From the NCBI GenBank assembly GCA_019455325.1, contig JACFMQ010000024.1, positions 1 to 35,895 on the forward strand: DNA of 35,895 nt, read 5' to 3'. This DNA comes from Rhodocyclaceae bacterium (GTDB lineage: Bacteria > Pseudomonadota > Gammaproteobacteria > Burkholderiales > Rhodocyclaceae). Each line of letters opens with the position of its first letter. Position 1 is the stretch's first letter. Positions 32,532 through 35,895 of the stretch are shown here, in pieces. The translations under genes and the position numbers were made by a program. Below the pieces are notes generated by a model, which ran no database searches, had not been told where the DNA came from, and saw only the letters and a program-made list of their open reading frames with translations.

Positions 32532-33581
32532 ATGCCGCTCCCTCCCGCCACCTCCGACTTCGCCGCCCGCCTGATCGCCTGGCAGGCGCAGCACGGCCGC
32601 CACGACCTGCCCTGGCAGCGGACGCGCGACCCCTATCGCATCTGGCTGTCGGAGATCATGCTGCAGCAGACGCAGGTCGGCACGGTGATCCCCTACTACG
32701 CGCGCTTCCTCGAACGCTTCCCCGACATCGCCGCGCTGGCGGCGGCGCCGCAGGCGGCGGTGCTCGAACTGTGGGCCGGGCTCGGCTACTACGCGCGGGC
32801 GCGCAACCTGCACCGCTGCGCGCAGAAGATCGTCGCCGAACACGGCGGCATCTTCCCGCGGGAGGCGGAAAAGATCGCCGAACTTCCCGGCATCGGCCGG
32901 TCGACCGCGGCCGCCGTCGCCGCCTTCGCCTTCGGGGCGCGCGGCGCCATTCTCGACGGCAACGTCAAGCGCGTGCTGGCGCGCTGTTTCGCCGTCGAGG
33001 GCTTTCCCGGGCAGGTCGCGGTCGAGCACCGCCTGTGGGCGCTCGCCGAGTCGCTGCTGCCGGCGGCGCGGATCGAGGCCTACACGCAGGGTCTGATGGA
33101 CCTCGGCGCGACGCTGTGCACGCGCGGCCGGCCGCGCTGCGGCGACTGTCCGCTGCGCGGCCTGTGCGTCGCCGAGCGTGAGGAACGGCAGGCGTCGCTG
33201 CCGACGCCGCGGCCGGCGAAGGCGGTGCCGCAGCGCGAGAGCACGGTGACGCTGTTCACCGACGGCCGCCGCGTGCTGCTCGAACGGCGGCCGCCGCAGG
33301 GCATCTGGGGCGGCCTGCTGGCGCCGCCCGAGGGGAAGCCGGAGGATCTGGCGGCGCGCCTCGGGCTGCGCCCCTGCGGCGCGGCCGAGGAACTGCCGGC
33401 GCTGCGCCACGCCTTCACGCATTTCCGGCTGACACTGCGGCCGTGGCGCTGCCGCGTCGAACCGGCGGCGCCGACGGCGGCCGACGCCGACGGCCACGAG
33501 TGGGTGGATCTCGCCGCGCACGCCACGGCGGCGCTGCCGACGCCGGTGAAGAAACTGCTGGCGCGGCTCGCCGCCGCCTGA
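32532..33581 (+). CDS. mutY: A/G-specific adenine glycosylase MutY
   Basis: The 349-residue repair enzyme removes adenine mispaired with 8-oxoguanine. The glycosylase domain has WLSEIMLQQTQV with the catalytic Glu41, the helix-hairpin-helix ELPGIGRSTA (117-126) and Asp142 in LDGNVKR. The [4Fe-4S] motif has Cys196, Cys203, Cys206 and Cys212 (C-x6-C-x2-C-x5-C). The C-terminal NUDIX-like domain with LLERRPPQGIWGGLLAPPEG (residues ~255-274) recognises 8-oxoG. Start ATG 32532 gives the normal length; the open frame upstream is GC-rich chance. It is a core gene and marks host chromosome. Confidence 0.95.
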   Translation: MPLPPATSDFAARLIAWQAQHGRHDLPWQRTRDPYRIWLSEIMLQQTQVGTVIPYYARFLERFPDIAALAAAPQAAVLELWAGLGYYARARNLHRCAQKIVAEHGGIFPREAEKIAELPGIGRSTAAAVAAFAFGARGAILDGNVKRVLARCFAVEGFPGQVAVEHRLWALAESLLPAARIEAYTQGLMDLGATLCTRGRPRCGDCPLRGLCVAEREERQASLPTPRPAKAVPQRESTVTLFTDGRRVLLERRPPQGIWGGLLAPPEGKPEDLAARLGLRPCGAAEELPALRHAFTHFRLTLRPWRCRVEPAAPTAADADGHEWVDLAAHATAALPTPVKKLLARLAAA

Positions 33582-33597
33582 AGGGGTCTGCCCGGCC

Positions 33598-35223
33598 TCA
33601 GGCGAAGCGGAAGCGGGAAACCGCCTCGCGCGTGGCGCCGGCGAGGCGTTCGAGCACGGAGGCGGTGTCGGCGACCTCGCGCGTCGCCGCGCCGTTCTCC
33701 TCGGACATCTGCGCGATGCGCTCGACGTTGGCGGCGATGTCGTTGGCGGCGACGCTCTGCTCGCGCAGCGCGTTCGAGATTTCGTTCACCATCTGTACGG
33801 CGTTCTCGGCGCCGGAGCTGATCTCGGTCATCGAGGTGCTCGCCGCCTGCGCCTTGTCGACGCCGCTGGCGACCTGGACGACGGCCTGCTGCATGGTGTC
33901 CACCGCTTCGCCGGCGCTCGACTGGACGGCGCCGATCACCGCGCCGATCTCGGTCGTCGCCTTCGCCGTGCGCTCGGCGAGCTTTCTCACCTCGTCGGCG
34001 ACGACGGCGAAGCCGCGCCCCTGCTCGCCGGCGCGCGCCGCCTCGATGGCGGCGTTCAGCGCCAGCAGGTTGGTCTGGTCGGCGACGTCCTTGATCACCT
34101 GCACGATGCTCGAAATCTCCTGCGATTTCTCGCCCATGCGCCGGATCGTCGCCGCCGCGGCCTCGACGATGCGCGCCACGGCGCGCATTTCGGTCACGGT
34201 TTCCTCGATCACGCGGTTGCCGTCGTGTGACAGCGTGCCGGTTTCCGAGGCGATGCCGTGCGTCTCGCGCGCCTGCTCGGAGACGTGGTTGACGCTCACC
34301 GTCATCTGCTCGACCGCCGCCGCCATCGACGCCGACGCTTCGGACTGCGCCGTGGTGGCGACGGCCACCTGCGACGACGAGGTGGCCAGTTGCTGCGCCG
34401 CCGAGGCGACGCCCTCGGCGTTCTGCTGCAGGTCGGCGACCATCCGCCGCAGGCTCTGCTGCATGTTGCGCATCGCCGCCACCAGGCTGTGCTCGTCGCC
34501 GGGCTTTACCGTCAGCTCGGCGCTGAGGTCGCCCTCGGCGATGGCGGCGACGATCTCCTTGACCTCGTCCGGCTCGCCGCCGAGCGGCCGCGTCACCGAG
34601 CGGGTCACCCACAGCGCCAGGCCGACGCCGACGAGCACCGCGGCGAGGAAGCCGGCGAGCATCTGCAGGCGCGCCGCGTCGTAGATCGCCTTCGCCTCGG
34701 CGGCGCTTTCGCCGAGGATGCGCCCCTGCAGGGCGACGAGTTCACCCACCGCCGTCAGCAGCGCCTCCAGCGCCGGCACCACCTCGGCGGCCATGGCGCG
34801 CGAGGCTTCCTCGTGGTGGCCGGCGTCGAGCAGGCCGGGAATGCGCGAGAAGGCTTCGACGTAGACCTTGCGCCGCTCGCGCACCTTGGCCAGCAGCGCC
34901 TTGCCGTCCGACCGGTAGAGCTGCGCGTCGAGGGCGTCGAGCTTCTGCGTGATGGTGTTCTTGTGCTGCTCGATGCGCTGCAGGACCGGCGCCCGATCGG
35001 CGGTGTGGAAGAGCAGGAAGGTTTCGCGCGCGTTGGCGTTCATCAGGTCGATGGCGTCGTTGGCGATGACCGTCTTCTGCCAGTCCTGGGCGACGATGCG
35101 CTCGGTCATCCCGTGCAGCGTGTCGAGGCGGGCGAGGCCGGTGGCGATGGCCAGCGCGAGCAGGGCGAGGAAGGTGCCGAAGCCGAGGGCGAGGCGTTTT
35201 GCGATCGTCATTTTTACGAACAT
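33598..35223 (-). CDS. Methyl-accepting chemotaxis protein
   Basis: The 541-residue receptor has an N-terminal membrane helix (residues ~10-30), a periplasmic four-helix-bundle-type ligand domain, a second membrane helix near 190-208, a HAMP region ([20 protein letters not shown]) and a cytoplasmic signalling domain with the hairpin tip [16 protein letters not shown], which contacts CheA and CheW. The final residues lack a CheR-docking pentapeptide. The ligand is unknown. ATG 35211 is an alternative start four codons later. It is chromosomal. Confidence 0.93.
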   Translation of the reverse strand: MFVKMTIAKRLALGFGTFLALLALAIATGLARLDTLHGMTERIVAQDWQKTVIANDAIDLMNANARETFLLFHTADRAPVLQRIEQHKNTITQKLDALDAQLYRSDGKALLAKVRERRKVYVEAFSRIPGLLDAGHHEEASRAMAAEVVPALEALLTAVGELVALQGRILGESAAEAKAIYDAARLQMLAGFLAAVLVGVGLALWVTRSVTRPLGGEPDEVKEIVAAIAEGDLSAELTVKPGDEHSLVAAMRNMQQSLRRMVADLQQNAEGVASAAQQLATSSSQVAVATTAQSEASASMAAAVEQMTVSVNHVSEQARETHGIASETGTLSHDGNRVIEETVTEMRAVARIVEAAAATIRRMGEKSQEISSIVQVIKDVADQTNLLALNAAIEAARAGEQGRGFAVVADEVRKLAERTAKATTEIGAVIGAVQSSAGEAVDTMQQAVVQVASGVDKAQAASTSMTEISSGAENAVQMVNEISNALREQSVAANDIAANVERIAQMSEENGAATREVADTASVLERLAGATREAVSRFRFA

Positions 35224-35292
35224 TTCGGTTCCGCAAGCAAGAAAAAGCAGTCGCCACGGATGCCCCGCACCCGTGGTCCGGGCGTCGCCGCG

Positions 35293-35652
35293 CTAGGCGG
35301 ACGCGCAGGATCGGCCTTCCCGGTCGAGGCAGCCGCGACAGCCGGCGAGCAGTTCGGGCGGGAAGATGTGATCGAGCAGGCCGGCGCCGAACAGGCCGTG
35401 CACCTCGTCGCGGCAGCGGTCGAGGGAGACGCGGAATTTGCGGTCGACCATCTCGGCGATCAGCGCCAGCGTACCGATCGAGCACGAGGTGGCGTGGGTG
35501 ACGCCCTGCAGCGTGACGTCGACGCCGCCGAGACCGGCCCGCCATTCGCGGCGGATGCCGAGCAGCAACTCGCGCGCCGCGGCGAGGTCGAAGTCGCCGC
35601 TCACCGTCGCCCGCAGTGTCTGGGTTTCGTCCCGGAAGATATGGATGCCCAT
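35293..35652 (-). CDS. Small STAS-like domain protein
   Basis: The 119-residue protein begins MGIHIFRDETQTLRATVSGD and has alternating strand-helix character (GVDVTLQGVTHATSCSIGTL, ALIAEMVDRKF) like STAS or anti-sigma-antagonist domains, with a Cys-containing C-terminus (CRGCLDREGRSC). STAS proteins relay phosphorylation-based signals. It lies 69 bases before the chemotaxis receptor on the same strand, so the two may be co-transcribed. The family call is moderate; the domain is divergent. The ATG at 35652 fits best, since the longer frame has a Gly/Arg-rich non-conserved lead. Confidence 0.6.
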   Translation of the reverse strand: MGIHIFRDETQTLRATVSGDFDLAAARELLLGIRREWRAGLGGVDVTLQGVTHATSCSIGTLALIAEMVDRKFRVSLDRCRDEVHGLFGAGLLDHIFPPELLAGCRGCLDREGRSCASA

Positions 35653-35749
35653 GCCGAACCTCCCGCCTGCCTCCGTGTCCGCCGCGTACCGTCGGCGCCC
35701 GCTCGTCCGGGCGCCGGCACCGCCGGCATCATAGCCCATACGATGCGCC

Positions 35750-35834
35750 GACAGCGACGCGCTGTCAGTCAGGCAAACCGGATTTTCCGCCGGGTTATCC
35801 TGATCCCGCCGTCAGGCAATTCTGACTGACAGCG
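35750..35834. repeat. Three-part inverted repeat at the right edge
   Basis: GACAGCG (35750-35756) pairs with CGCTGTC (35760-35766). CGCTGTCAGTCAG (35760-35772) pairs perfectly over 13 bases with CTGACTGACAGCG (35822-35834). The middle arm can pair with either outer arm, and GTCAGGCAA is present twice (35768, 35811). No gene was found between 35653 and the window end. Confidence 0.65.
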
Positions 35835-35895
35835 ATCGGCTGCGGATTCAACCGGTCGATGCAACAGCTTGATAAAACTGCTGTGCGGGCGTTTC

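Noticed and set aside
1-35895. CRISPR arrays, rRNA genes, insertion sequences
   Set aside because: No regularly spaced repeats, rRNA sequence, transposase frames or IS-like terminal repeats were seen.

Overview
The window looks like the right-hand end of an integrating conjugative element (ICE) of the ICEclc/PAGI-2 type, sitting in a GC-rich betaproteobacterial chromosome (a Rhodocyclales- or Burkholderiales-like host is my guess from gene content and composition). The evidence is the type-G conjugation genes on the left, a MobH relaxase, and a long tyrosine integrase that starts beside the 3' end of a tRNA-Gly(CCC) gene. To the right of the tRNA are ordinary chromosomal genes with even higher GC.

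Layout. Positions 1-1259 hold the end of the VirB4-type conjugation ATPase and a membrane-anchored DsbA-like protein. Positions ~1260-20340 are a 19-kb cargo block with no transposase. The conjugation genes resume at 20543 with three periplasmic ICE proteins (TIGR03757, 03756 and 03755 types), a small membrane protein, TraG, DUF3742, an AbrB/PIN toxin-antitoxin pair, the relaxase, a small XRE regulator, a stand-alone LysR effector domain and the integrase (to 31483). The attachment region is 31484-31795. The chromosome follows: flavin reductase, MutY, a chemotaxis receptor and a STAS-like protein.

The cargo has two themes. The first is a SoxR regulon: soxR lies next to a divergent mexGHI-opmD-type efflux operon followed by a lysR gene. 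A second operon 10 kb away (ClpP-like protein, glutathione transferase, LysE exporter, alpha/beta hydrolase) carries an almost identical SoxR box in the same 19-bp-spacer promoter. The second is a pyochelin-type iron-uptake block: a Fur-boxed PchR-like AraC regulator, a TonB siderophore receptor, a PepSY membrane protein, a cupin and an FptX-type permease. Next to these are a CoA transferase with an unusual domain order and a small P-loop ATPase.

In Pseudomonas, SoxR with MexGHI-OpmD handles phenazines, and PchR/FptX handles pyochelin. My main inference is that this ICE equips its host to live beside phenazine- and pyochelin-producing pseudomonads by tolerating one class of secreted compound and taking up the other. 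No biosynthesis genes for either compound are in the window. All functional statements rest on motifs and remembered family features; no database search was run.
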